Shown piece by piece: positions 7,629 through 14,800 of a stretch of 16,155 nt of DNA. The notes below the pieces were generated by a model. It did not search any database. It had not been told where the DNA came from and worked only from the letters and a program-made list of their open reading frames with translations. Position numbers and translations under genes: made by a program. Positions within the stretch are counted from its first letter, which is position 1. The number at the start of each line of letters is the position of its first letter. Origin of the DNA: Actinomycetota bacterium (GTDB lineage Bacteria > Actinomycetota > Actinomycetes > S36-B12 > UBA10799); assembly GCA_030837445.1 (NCBI GenBank), contig JAUPKM010000320.1:1-16155 (forward strand), given 5' to 3'.

Positions 7629-7991
7629 GTGCGGGTACGACTTCACCTACTCCCAGCGGTGGCGGTCGCGCTGATGGCGCCGGGAGTCGTCGTCGCACCG
7701 TCGGCGGGGGCCGACTGCAACTACGCGGGCGGAAGCACCCTGTGCGCGAGCGGCGACGTGCGGGGCGGCTCCAGTAACTCCCCGAGCCCGTCTGCGCCCT
7801 ATAGCCCGTATCCCTGCTACGACTACGGCGACCCGCTCTGCCTCTACTACGACAACTACGACCCAGGCGTGATATTCGATCCGCCCAATCTCGGCATCGG
7901 GATTGGCGGCGGGCCGGTTGATCCTGGATACGGGGTCGGCAGACCGGGGATCGATGGCGGCCGACCGGGCGGCGGGATCGGCCCGCGCTAG
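7629..7991 (+). CDS. Small exported Cys/Tyr/Pro/Gly-rich protein
   Basis: A 120-residue protein of no recognised family. The GTG start at 7629 (MRVRLHLLPAVAVALM) is chosen because an AAAGGGA ribosome site ends seven bases before it and because it gives a clean signal peptide ending PSAGA, with cleavage near residue 28. The frame is open from 7584. The mature part has four Cys (30, 39, 63, 71), likely as disulfides outside the cell, a Ser/Pro/Tyr segment (SPSPSAPYSPYPCYDYGDP), and a Gly/Pro-rich tail with PG and GGG repeats that is probably disordered. It is divergent from the Asp-rich protein gene and 43 bases upstream of the hemophore-like gene, with which it is probably cotranscribed. Confidence 0.7.
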   Translation: MRVRLHLLPAVAVALMAPGVVVAPSAGADCNYAGGSTLCASGDVRGGSSNSPSPSAPYSPYPCYDYGDPLCLYYDNYDPGVIFDPPNLGIGIGGGPVDPGYGVGRPGIDGGRPGGGIGPR

Positions 7992-8034
7992 CCCGCGTTC
8001 CATCATGGTGACCACGATTGATGAAGGAGCACCC

Positions 8035-8418
8035 ATGTCGCTCGATGTTTGCTTGGCCCGGCGCGCTTGTCTGGCCCGGCGCGCTGCTGCCGCTGCGCTC
8101 AGCGCAGGTCTGGCCGCGGGTGCGTTGCTGAGCTCAGAGCCGGCGGCACTGGCCGATCCGCCCAACTGCACCGCCGCAGACCTCGCGGGGGTCGCGGCCG
8201 GCGTCTCGGCAGCCACGTCGGCCTACCTGTTCACCCACCCTGATGTGAATGCGTTCATGACCGGGCTCAAGGGCCAGCCGCGCGACGAGATTCGTGTGCA
8301 ACTGCAGCAGTACCTGGACGCCAACCCGCAGACCAAAGCCGAGATCCAGGCGATCCGCCAGCCGTTGGCCGACCTGCGGAACCGTTGCGGCGAAGCCGAC
8401 GACGTGCCGATGCCGTAG
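8035..8418 (+). CDS. Hemophore-related exported protein (Rv0203/Rv1174c-type)
   Basis: A 127-residue protein starting at ATG 8035, with GAAGGAG at 8023-8029 as ribosome site. The signal peptide is long (about 40 residues, cleavage after PAALA) and carries two adjacent CLARRA copies in its n-region, including Arg pairs. The mature domain is all-helical in appearance, framed by Cys45 and Cys118, with the pattern YLFTHPDVNAFMTGL then LQQYLDANPQTKAEI. This matches the mycobacterial hemophore-related family, small exported proteins related to the heme carrier Rv0203. A role in haem handling is inferred from that family; no haem ligand can be identified with certainty here. It is the last of the exported-protein cluster; the region downstream is mobile-element debris. 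Confidence 0.65.
   Translation: MSLDVCLARRACLARRAAAAALSAGLAAGALLSSEPAALADPPNCTAADLAGVAAGVSAATSAYLFTHPDVNAFMTGLKGQPRDEIRVQLQQYLDANPQTKAEIQAIRQPLADLRNRCGEADDVPMP
8050..8085 (+). repeat. 18-bp tandem duplication in the hemophore-like signal peptide
   Basis: Two 18-base units, 8050-8067 and 8068-8085, differ at only two positions (tgcttg/tgtctg followed by an identical 12-base GCCCGGCGCGCT). They encode CLARRA-CLARRA. The duplication keeps the frame and lengthens the basic n-region. Confidence 0.85.
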
Positions 8419-8496
8419 ACGAGGTCCGGGCGTGAGGCGAACATCGAGACTCGACCCATGGCCCAGCGTCATGTCGCCGAACTTGGACGGGACAGT

Positions 8497-8832
8497 GATC
8501 GACATCAAGATTCCGGCGAGCATCCGGCTGGTACTGGTGGAGGTGTCGACCCCGTCGTGGATCGAGCGCACGGTAACCCCGCGCTCGGTGAGGTCGTGCA
8601 GGGTGTTGACGATCGAGCGCATGTTGCGGCCGAGTCGGTCGAGTCGCCACACGATCAGGGTGTCGCCACTACGCGAATCGTTGAGGCACGCGGCAAATCC
8701 GGGTCCGGTCGTCGCGGGCACCGGACATTACGTCGTGGAAGATGCGGCCCGCCCCGGAGGCAGTCAACTGTTCGGTCTGCTGTTCCAAAGCTTGGGTTAG
8801 CGTGCTGACCCGACCCGCGCGTAAACGATCAC
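8497..8832 (-). pseudogene. Serine resolvase/invertase remnant, frameshifted and truncated
   Basis: Read on the minus strand in three frames, the fragments join into a resolvase catalytic domain: VIVYARV, then VSTLTQALEQQTEQLTASG...IFHDVMSGARDDR, then PGFAACLNDSRSGDTLIVWR...RLGRNM...RMLAGILMSI. The first break is a 5-base tandem duplication (CGGGT CGGGT on the minus strand) between YARV and the overlapping VST, which puts a stop soon after. The second is one extra base after the ARDDR codons. Homology stops at about 8497, before the usual EFERELIRER helix, so the end of the catalytic domain and the DNA-binding domain are gone. The YARVS serine codon and the RLDRLGR motif survive in pieces. 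It cannot encode an active recombinase. It is likely the relic of a transposon or integrative element. Confidence 0.85.
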
Positions 8833-9060
8833 GGTGAACGAGGGGGCGTCGGTGGTGGCGGCGATGTACCTGGTGTACCGAAAGTGGCCGACGGAACACT
8901 TACCGAACATTGAGAAGCGGGACAGCTTTCGAGCACCCGCGTGCTGGGAAAGCCGGTCGTCGGAATCATCGCCGAGTCGGGCGAGGGGCGATTTATCGGT
9001 ACCCGGTCCGAGTTGATTGGGCACGACTCCGACTACCGCCGGTCCTCGGGGCAAGCAGGT
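8833..9060. other. Non-coding or degraded stretch upstream of the resolvase remnant
   Basis: No convincing complete gene lies here. Two TACCGAA heptamers (8876-8882 and 8901-8907) and an AAGTG/CACTT dyad (8882-8886 with 8897-8901) lie just upstream of the resolvase remnant, where a res site would be. A short plus-strand frame from GTG 8941 to TGA 9084 (47 residues, LGKPVVGIIAESGEGRF...) reads like protein but has no assigned family and runs into the 3' end of the opposite DUF2510 gene. Confidence 0.4.
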
Positions 9061-9486
9061 TTAAGTCAGTCTCACCGGGCCTGAGAAAGTCTTGGAGCCG
9101 TGGACGAATCCACTCGCCCAGAGCCCGCCTTGGGGATCGACGCTCAACGTCTCGCGGCGCTCACCACCGCTGCTGGCTATGAACAGCCAGACGATGGCCC
9201 ACAAAAAGCAGGTGAAGATCATTAACAGGACGTGCACGACGTTGTTGACCGGCTGGCCCCACACGATTGTCGCTTGAAAACTTGAGCGATACTCGACCCG
9301 GCCGCCCCGGCTGACTGCCATCATCACGGCGCGATCCAAAATGTCGGACCGCTGTGTATCCGACAGCACGGGACTGGCAGGCTCCGCCTGGCGCTGCTCC
9401 GTCCAGTCCGTGCCGTCGAAGTAACGCACACCAGGCGCACCGCTGGGATCGGGGTACCAACCGGCTGGCGTCAAAGATTGGCTCAT
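9061..9486 (-). CDS. DUF2510-domain membrane protein
   Basis: A 141-residue protein with an N-terminal DUF2510 module (about 7-31: PAGWYPDPSGAPGVRYFDG then TDWTEQ), a Trp/Tyr-rich small domain frequent in actinobacterial membrane proteins. After a linker comes a basic segment, one transmembrane helix at about 82-104 (VVHVLLMIFTCFLWAIVWLF), and a C-terminal extracytoplasmic or cytoplasmic tail. The ATG start at 9486 is supported by GGGAGGA seven bases upstream on the minus strand. TAGTCT (plus-strand AGACTA, 9517-9522) could be its -10 element. The cellular role of the family is not established. The gene sits between the resolvase relic and the ABM protein and shows no sign of decay. Confidence 0.8.
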   Translation of the reverse strand: MSQSLTPAGWYPDPSGAPGVRYFDGTDWTEQRQAEPASPVLSDTQRSDILDRAVMMAVSRGGRVEYRSSFQATIVWGQPVNNVVHVLLMIFTCFLWAIVWLFIASSGGERRETLSVDPQGGLWASGFVHGSKTFSGPVRLT

Positions 9487-9574
9487 TGTCGTTCCTCCCC
9501 GGACTTTCGAGGTCAGAGACTATCAAGCGGGTTGGCAGACATGGCTAGACGGGACTCTTGCAAAAACAGGCGGG

Positions 9575-9609
9575 GATCACCTGGGCTCCGCTCGACGCGC
9601 CAGGTGATC
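9575..9609 (-). terminator. Hairpin at the end of the ABM-domain gene
   Basis: GATCACCTGG (9575-9584) and CCAGGTGATC (9600-9609) form a perfect 10-bp stem with a 15-base loop. On the minus strand the stem contains the TGA stop of the ABM gene, and a run of five T follows nine bases after the stem. The loop is long and the T tract is offset, so this is only a plausible terminator; it could also be a protein-binding site. Confidence 0.4.
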
Positions 9610-10035
9610 AGCCTCGTGCGAGTCTGCGAACGCACCCCTGAGTCGTTCGGGTGGCTGGGGGTGACTGTCGAGCCGATGGTCGGCAAGGGAGGGCCAGGTC
9701 CCGGACTCGGGACCGGTGTGGGTGTGCTGGCGGATGACCTGCGCAACGGTGATCTGGTACTCGGCGTAGAACTCGGCGATTCCTCGCTGCTGAGCCGAGA
9801 CATGCTCGGGATCATCGCGCCAGGCGTTGTGGTGGGCGACGCTATCGAAGATGACGATGGACACCCGTTCCCCGTCGTCGCCGGTGAAGGTCTTGAACTC
9901 CACGAATCCAGGCATCGCTCGTGCCCGGCGTTCAAGGTCGTCGGCCAGCTCGTGGTAGCCCAGGGAGGTGGCTTCTGGGCGCAGTCGTGACCGGAACACC
10001 GTAAGGATCGCGGGTGATGGTGCGGCGTCGCCCAT
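9577..10035 (-). CDS. ABM-domain (antibiotic biosynthesis monooxygenase-like) protein with C-terminal tail
   Basis: A 152-residue protein. Residues about 9-100 form a dimeric ferredoxin-like ABM domain: LTVFRSRLRPEA, ELADDLERRARAMPGFVEFKTF, VSIVIFDSVAHHNAWRDDPEH and QQRGIAEFYAEYQITVAQV. Such proteins are small oxygenases or, often, stress-associated proteins of unknown substrate; this one resembles the plain conserved mycobacterial type. Family members usually end near residue 100-110. Here about 50 extra residues follow (from IRQHTHTGPESG), rich in His, Pro and Arg and unlike a folded domain, possibly because an original stop was lost or a frameshift occurred. ATG at 10035 is the first start; a GAAGAG abuts it, closer than normal for a ribosome site. 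Its upstream region is the palindrome cluster. Confidence 0.75.
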   Translation of the reverse strand: MGDAAPSPAILTVFRSRLRPEATSLGYHELADDLERRARAMPGFVEFKTFTGDDGERVSIVIFDSVAHHNAWRDDPEHVSAQQRGIAEFYAEYQITVAQVIRQHTHTGPESGTWPSLADHRLDSHPQPPERLRGAFADSHEADHLARRAEPR

Positions 10036-10073
10036 CTCTTCACGATTGCAGAGCGTTGAGGCATTGGAGGCTC

Positions 10074-10174
10074 GAACCGGTTCTCAGAACATTTCGCCGA
10101 TCTTGGCGCGGACATGGCGGGATGGCTTGAAGCCATCGGTTCTGAATCCTTTTGAGGATTCAACTGAAATGCAT
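10074..10174. promoter_or_regulatory. Cluster of palindromes upstream of the ABM gene
   Basis: Within about 100 bases there are GAACCGGTTC (10074-10083), GTTCT-C-AGAAC (10080-10090), CGCC-GATCTT-GGCG (starting near 10095), a 17-base palindrome GATGGCTTGAAGCCATC (10121-10137), a hairpin with 8-bp arms TGAATCCT-TTTG-AGGATTCA (10143-10162) and AATGCATT (10167-10174). The right part is visibly AT-richer than its surroundings. It may be an operator/promoter region for the minus-strand ABM gene, or a structured RNA; the sequence does not decide. Confidence 0.5.
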
Positions 10175-10203
10175 TGTGGAATATGAACTTGTCTATGAAG
10201 ATC

Positions 10204-10211
10204 AACAATCC
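10204..10211. repeat. Target-site duplication, left copy (AACAATCC)
   Basis: AACAATCC immediately precedes the left inverted repeat of the insertion sequence and is repeated exactly at 11675-11682 directly after the right inverted repeat. Eight bases is the usual duplication for ISL3-family elements. Confidence 0.93.
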
Positions 10212-10234
10212 GGCTCTTCAAACTTAACCGGGCA
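10212..10234 (+). repeat. Left terminal inverted repeat of the ISL3 element
   Basis: A 23-base end beginning GGCTCTTC. It pairs with 11652-11674 with a single mismatch at position 12 (C here, G in the right-end complement). Confidence 0.93.
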
Positions 10235-10336
10235 GTGCCTGGTCAGGGTGTCGGCGTGTCGTTGGCGTGAGGCGCCCCTGGCTTTCGGGAATCTGGATGT
10301 TGCGAAGCACTCAGAATTCGAAGGAGAGCCAGGGGC

Positions 10337-11662
10337 ATGGTCGAGCCTACGTCGTTGTTGTTGGGCCTGGAAGGACTCGGGGTACGCGCGGTGGTCCAGC
10401 GTGCGGATCGCACCCGGGTGGTCGAGGTGATCACCACCGATCCGAACGCGTCGCGCTGTCCGGATTGCGGGATTGCCTCGACCTCGGTCAAGGGTCACGC
10501 GGTCACCGCCCCGCGCGACATCCGCTACGGGGATGATCCAATCATTCTGCGGTGGAACAAGACTCGCTACCGCTGCCGTAACGAGACCTGTGAACGTTCG
10601 AGCTTCACCGAGTCGCTGCCGCAGGTGCCGGCGCGGCGGCGCACCACGACACGGCTGCGTACCCAGATCGGCCGGTGCGTCGGGGAAGCGGCCCGCTCGG
10701 TGGTCGAGGTCGCCGACACCGCGGGCGTGTCCTGGCCGACCGCGCATGCCGCCTTCGTGGCCCACGCGGACGCGGTGTTGGGCGAGGTGGCGCCGGTGCG
10801 GGTGCTGGGTATCGACGAGACCCGCCGCGGCAAGCCCCGCTGGACCCGTGACCAGGACAGTGGCCGGTGGGTGCGCACCGATCCCTGGGACACCGGCTTC
10901 GTCGATCTGGGCGGCGATCAGGGCCTGCTCGGCCAGGTTGAAGGCCGTACCGGGGCGGTGGTCCGCCAATGGCTCGGCGAGCAGAGCGAGGCCTTCCGGG
11001 CCGGGGTCACCCATGTGGTGATCGACCCGTCGGCGGCCTACGCCGCTGCGGTGACCAGCGAGGTGCTTCCCAACGCCGTGCTGGTCGTCGACCACTTCCA
11101 TCTGGTCAAGCTCGCCAACGACGCGCTGACAGCGGTGCGACGGCGGGTCACCTTCGACACCCACGGCCGGCGGGGCCGCAAGCAGGACCCCGAGTGGGCC
11201 AATCGCCGCCGGCTGTTGACAGCGCGAGAACGCCTGTCGCCCAGAGGATTCGCGCTGATGTGGAACGCCCTGATCGACAACGATCCGAGTGCTCAGATCC
11301 TGTCGGCCTACATCGCTAAAGAGGAGCTGCGCCAGCTACTGGCCGCTGCCCGCGACCGCGCCGACGACGCCGAGATCCGCACCCGCCTCTACCGCTTCTA
11401 CAGCTGGTGCGCAGACACGAAGATCCCCGAATTGCACCGCCTGGCCACCACGATCGAGACCTGGTGGCCGGCGGTCCTGGCGTTCCTGCACACCGGTCTG
11501 ACCAACGCCCGAACCGAGGGCTTCAACCGGCTGGTCAAACAGGTCAAACGTGTCGCCTGTGGCTTCCGCAACACCGAGAACTCACGGCGCCGGATACGCT
11601 TCCACTGCACCCGCGCCCAGCGGGCCCGCATCGGATTCACCACCGCGCAATTGCCCGGTTAA
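10337..11662 (+). CDS. ISL3-family transposase
   Basis: A 441-residue DDE-type transposase. The N-terminus has a zinc-ribbon-like motif C41-x2-C44 ... C80-x4-C85 (CPDCG and CRNETC) for end binding, followed by a helix-turn-helix-like region around 120-145. The catalytic triad is visible as GIDET (Asp160), VVDHFH (Asp252) and ARTEGFNR (Glu394), with the typical ISL3 spacing and a large helical insert between the last two. The ATG at 10337 follows AAGGAG at 10321-10326. The frame is uninterrupted and the protein looks full length, so the enzyme is probably functional. It acts on the inverted repeats of its own element. Confidence 0.95.
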   Translation: MVEPTSLLLGLEGLGVRAVVQRADRTRVVEVITTDPNASRCPDCGIASTSVKGHAVTAPRDIRYGDDPIILRWNKTRYRCRNETCERSSFTESLPQVPARRRTTTRLRTQIGRCVGEAARSVVEVADTAGVSWPTAHAAFVAHADAVLGEVAPVRVLGIDETRRGKPRWTRDQDSGRWVRTDPWDTGFVDLGGDQGLLGQVEGRTGAVVRQWLGEQSEAFRAGVTHVVIDPSAAYAAAVTSEVLPNAVLVVDHFHLVKLANDALTAVRRRVTFDTHGRRGRKQDPEWANRRRLLTARERLSPRGFALMWNALIDNDPSAQILSAYIAKEELRQLLAAARDRADDAEIRTRLYRFYSWCADTKIPELHRLATTIETWWPAVLAFLHTGLTNARTEGFNRLVKQVKRVACGFRNTENSRRRIRFHCTRAQRARIGFTTAQLPG

Positions 11663-11674
11663 CTTTGAAGAGCC
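11652..11674 (-). repeat. Right terminal inverted repeat of the ISL3 element
   Basis: Reverse complement of the left end with one mismatch. The last codons and the TAA stop of the transposase lie within it. Confidence 0.93.
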
Positions 11675-11682
11675 AACAATCC
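11675..11682. repeat. Target-site duplication, right copy (AACAATCC)
   Basis: Exact copy of 10204-10211, directly abutting the right inverted repeat. Confidence 0.93.
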
Positions 11683-11689
11683 CCGGTGT

Positions 11690-11718
11690 TTGATTTCGAC
11701 TTGACCCTGTGCCATATT
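11690..11718 (+). promoter_or_regulatory. Possible promoter of the PGRS-propeller gene
   Basis: TTGATT (11690-11695) and CATATT (11713-11718) are separated by 17 bases; TTGACC (11701-11706) with CTCAAT (11725-11730) is a second option. Both lie between the insertion sequence and the start codon at 11804. The evidence is spacing and partial consensus only. Confidence 0.25.
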
Positions 11719-11803
11719 TCGACACTCAATAGCGGCATTTTGCGGCGACGGCGGGCCGGGGAATTTCCCTCCGCAGGCGTCGGGTGATCGACGGGGGGAC
11801 GTC

Positions 11804-14800
11804 ATGCGGGCTTCGGTATTTGTGGGCAGGGTCGGGGGCCTGGCGGTCGCCCTGGGTATCGGTGCTGCGGCGGGCAGTCTGACTTCGGGTGTGGCCGGGG
11901 CGTCACCTGACGAGTCGACGGATTCGTCGGTCAGGGGCGAAGCGACTTCGGCAGGAGCGACCCGTGACGGGTCCTCGGGTTCGCGGTCGCGGGACGCGCG
12001 ACCCGCCGCTCCAGAACGTTTGTCGGGGGGCCGGGAGTCCGGCGGGGTGAAGGGTGCCCATGGACCGGTGGTCAAAAATGACTCCGACATCACCACCGCG
12101 AGCGGCCGGGTGGAATCCGATGGGTTGACCTCAGCGCCTCCCGCCGAATCGGTACTTCCTCCCGTTCGTGTGTCGACCGAGGTCGTCGGGGATCGCCTCC
12201 TCCGCCCGACCGCTTCTGTCCCGGTCGAGCTGACGCCTTCGACCCCAACATTCATCGACCTCGTTCCCGGGGTTGCCGAGACGGTCCCAGCCGCACCGGT
12301 GATGGCTCCGGCGGCGGCAGCGGCGTCTGGAGTTGTGGAAGCGGTTGATGGGGTTTGGTCCGGATCGTTCCCGGGTGCGCCGCTGGAGTCGGCGGCGGCG
12401 TGGACTGTGGTGGCGGCAGCACGTCGAGAAATAGGTGCGGCGCAGTCCACGGCGGCGACTGTCGCCGTGGCCTCGTACCCAACGACACCCATTGCCGCTG
12501 GCGCGGCTACCGGTGCGGTTACGGCCAACCCGGTCGCGGACCTGTTCAGATTCTTCGTCGGGGACGGCACTGCGGAAAACCCCAACGGTGGCGTGCTGAT
12601 CGGCAACGGCTACAGCTGGACCGAAGCGACGTGCGCCGGGGCAAGCTCGTGCACCGGAGGCAATGGCGGGCTGATCGGGAGCGGCGGCAACGGCTACAAC
12701 GGCGGTGACGGCGGTAGTGCGGGCTGGTTCGGCAACGGCGGCAATGGTGGGGCCGCCGCCACGCCGCATGGCTCAGGGGGCAACGGCGGGTCTGGCGGTC
12801 TGCTGCTGGGCAATGGGGGCAACGGCGGGGCTGGTGGGGCGTCTGCCGATGCGACGAAGGCCGGTGGTTCCGGCGGGCTCGGGGGCAACGCAGGATGGCT
12901 CTCCCTCTGGGGTGATGGTGGCTCCGGCGGGGCGGGCGGTGTCGGCGCACTTGGCAGCGCAGCCGTACTGATCGGTGCCGGAGGTTCCGGCGGAGCCGGT
13001 GGCCAAGGCGGTGCAGGGGGGAACGGTAGCTTCATCTTTGGCCGCCCTGGCGACGGAGGGGCCGGAGGGGCGGGCGGAGCCGGTGGCCGGGGCATCGACG
13101 GCTCAGATGCGACCTCTCCCGGCGGTGCAGGGGGTAACGGCACCGATGGCGGGAGCGGCGGTATCGGCGGCGCGGGAGGCCAGGCCGGGACGGGCCGTAT
13201 CTTGTTCCTCATCTCCCAGCCCGGCAACGGCGGCGCGGGCGGCGCGGGAGGAGCCGCAGGCATTGGTGGCAATGGTGGCAACGGCGCGCCTGGCGATGCC
13301 ACCAACCTCAACGGCGGCAATGGGGGCAACGGCGGCAACCCAGGTAGGCCAGGCGACGGTGGCGCGGGAGGGGATGCGCCGTCCGGTGGCACGCCAGGAG
13401 TCGACGGCGCGAAGGGGGGGATTACCGCCGGCGGCAACGGAGGAAACGGTGGAGCCGGGTACACCGCTCTGACTGCGGGAGTGAGCGGTGGGATTGGTGG
13501 AAACGGGGGTAACGGCGGCGCAGCGGGGAACGGAGGCAACGGCGGAGCGGCCGGAAATGGAACCTCCGGGGGGCAAGGCTCCACCACTGTCGAGGTTGCC
13601 GCCACCATCAACAGCCCCGCGTTTCGGACTCCTGCCGGCGTAGCTTTCAACCCGACCGGCACCCGCGCCTACATCACCAACCGGGACGGCGACACCGTAT
13701 CCGTGGTCGACACAGCCACCAACTCCGTGGCTACAACGATCAACGTAGGCAACGACCCAGACTGGGTCACGGTCAACCCCGCAGGGACACGCGCCTACGT
13801 AACAAACTCGTCGGACGACACAGTTTCGGTGATCGACCTCAACACAAATGCGGTCACGGCAACGATCAGCGTCGGCAACCAACCCAATGGGGTTGCGGTC
13901 AACCCCTCAGGGACGCGCGCCTACGTCTCGACCAGCCAAGGGGTGTCGGTGATCGACACCGCAACCAACGCCGTGATCGACACCATCGATATCGGGTACT
14001 GGGCCTCGGGAATCGCCGCCACCGAGTCCTACGCCTATGCAACCGTCTCATACAACGGAGCGAAAGTAGTGGTGATCGACAGCAGCACCAACGCGGTGAC
14101 GGCAACGATCAGCGTCGGTCCTGACTACCTGCGTGGCATCGCGGTCGACCCCAATGGAACACGCGCATACGTTGTCGATGGTTACAAGAATCTTTCGGTC
14201 ATTAACACCACCACCAATACGGTCACTGCGACTTATGACCTCGGCAACGGAAACAGCTTGGGGCTGGCAGTGGACCCCACCGGAAACCAGCTGTTCATAA
14301 CTGGCTCGCAGGACTACAACAGCGGCTACGAAGTACTTGTCTTCGACACCGTCAGCAATACGGTTACCGCAACAATCGCTCTCAACCTCCCTAGTGGAAA
14401 TCAAGAGGGCAATATCGCCGCGAGCAGCACACGGGCCTACGCCACTAACCCCTCCGGCACTGTTGTGGTGATTGATACTGCGAACAACAGCGTGGCCACC
14501 GCTATTGGTATCGCCAACCCCACCGGGGTAGCGGTCAATCCGGCCGGTACCCGCACCTACGTCACGAACCAAGCAGGTGCGAGCGTATCTGTGGTGGACA
14601 CCGCCACCAACACGGTCACCCAAGGCATCCCGGTTGGCACTACCCCGGTCGCCGTGGCGATCAACCCGGCAGGCACCCGCGCCTACGTCACCAATCGGGA
14701 CAGCGGCACAGTGTCGGTCATCGACACCAACACCAACACTGTCACGGCCACCATCAGCGTGGGCGGCTATCCGGTGGGGGTGGCCATCAACCCGGCAGGG

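Larger units (their letters stand above)
10212..11674 (+). mobile_element. Complete ISL3-family insertion sequence (1463 bp)
   Basis: The element is bounded by 23-bp terminal inverted repeats, 10212-10234 (starting GGCTCTTCAAACTTAACC) and 11652-11674 (complement starting GGCTCTTCAAAGTTAACC), which match at 22 of 23 positions. An exact 8-bp direct repeat AACAATCC flanks it. It holds one intact transposase gene, and the transposase TAA stop (11660-11662) lies inside the right inverted repeat. Intact ends, duplication and gene indicate a recent, possibly still mobile insertion. It landed between the ABM gene and the PGRS-propeller gene, 129 bases upstream of the latter's start codon. Confidence 0.95.

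Noticed and set aside
8134..8496. Minus-strand continuation of the resolvase frame past 8497
   Set aside because: Homology ends at about 8497; the remainder is antisense to the hemophore-like gene and does not resemble a resolvase C-terminus.
10072..10085. LexA/SOS box (TCGAAC...GTTC)
   Set aside because: The half-sites are separated by two bases rather than the four of the mycobacterial SOS box.
9513..10208. Minus-strand 231-residue Ser/Pro-rich open frame
   Set aside because: Same strand as the ABM gene but in another frame; the ABM frame has clear domain motifs and this one does not.
10202..11164. Minus-strand 320-residue open frame
   Set aside because: Antisense to the ISL3 transposase and crosses the element end, with no protein motif.
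12650..13575. CRISPR-like regular repeats
   Set aside because: The repeats are coding, short and degenerate, with no unique spacers and no cas genes; they are PGRS.
12694..13662. Minus-strand 322-residue proline-rich open frame
   Set aside because: It is the exact antisense of the PGRS GGNGGN repeat, which reads as PPLPP; it has no ribosome site and no domain.
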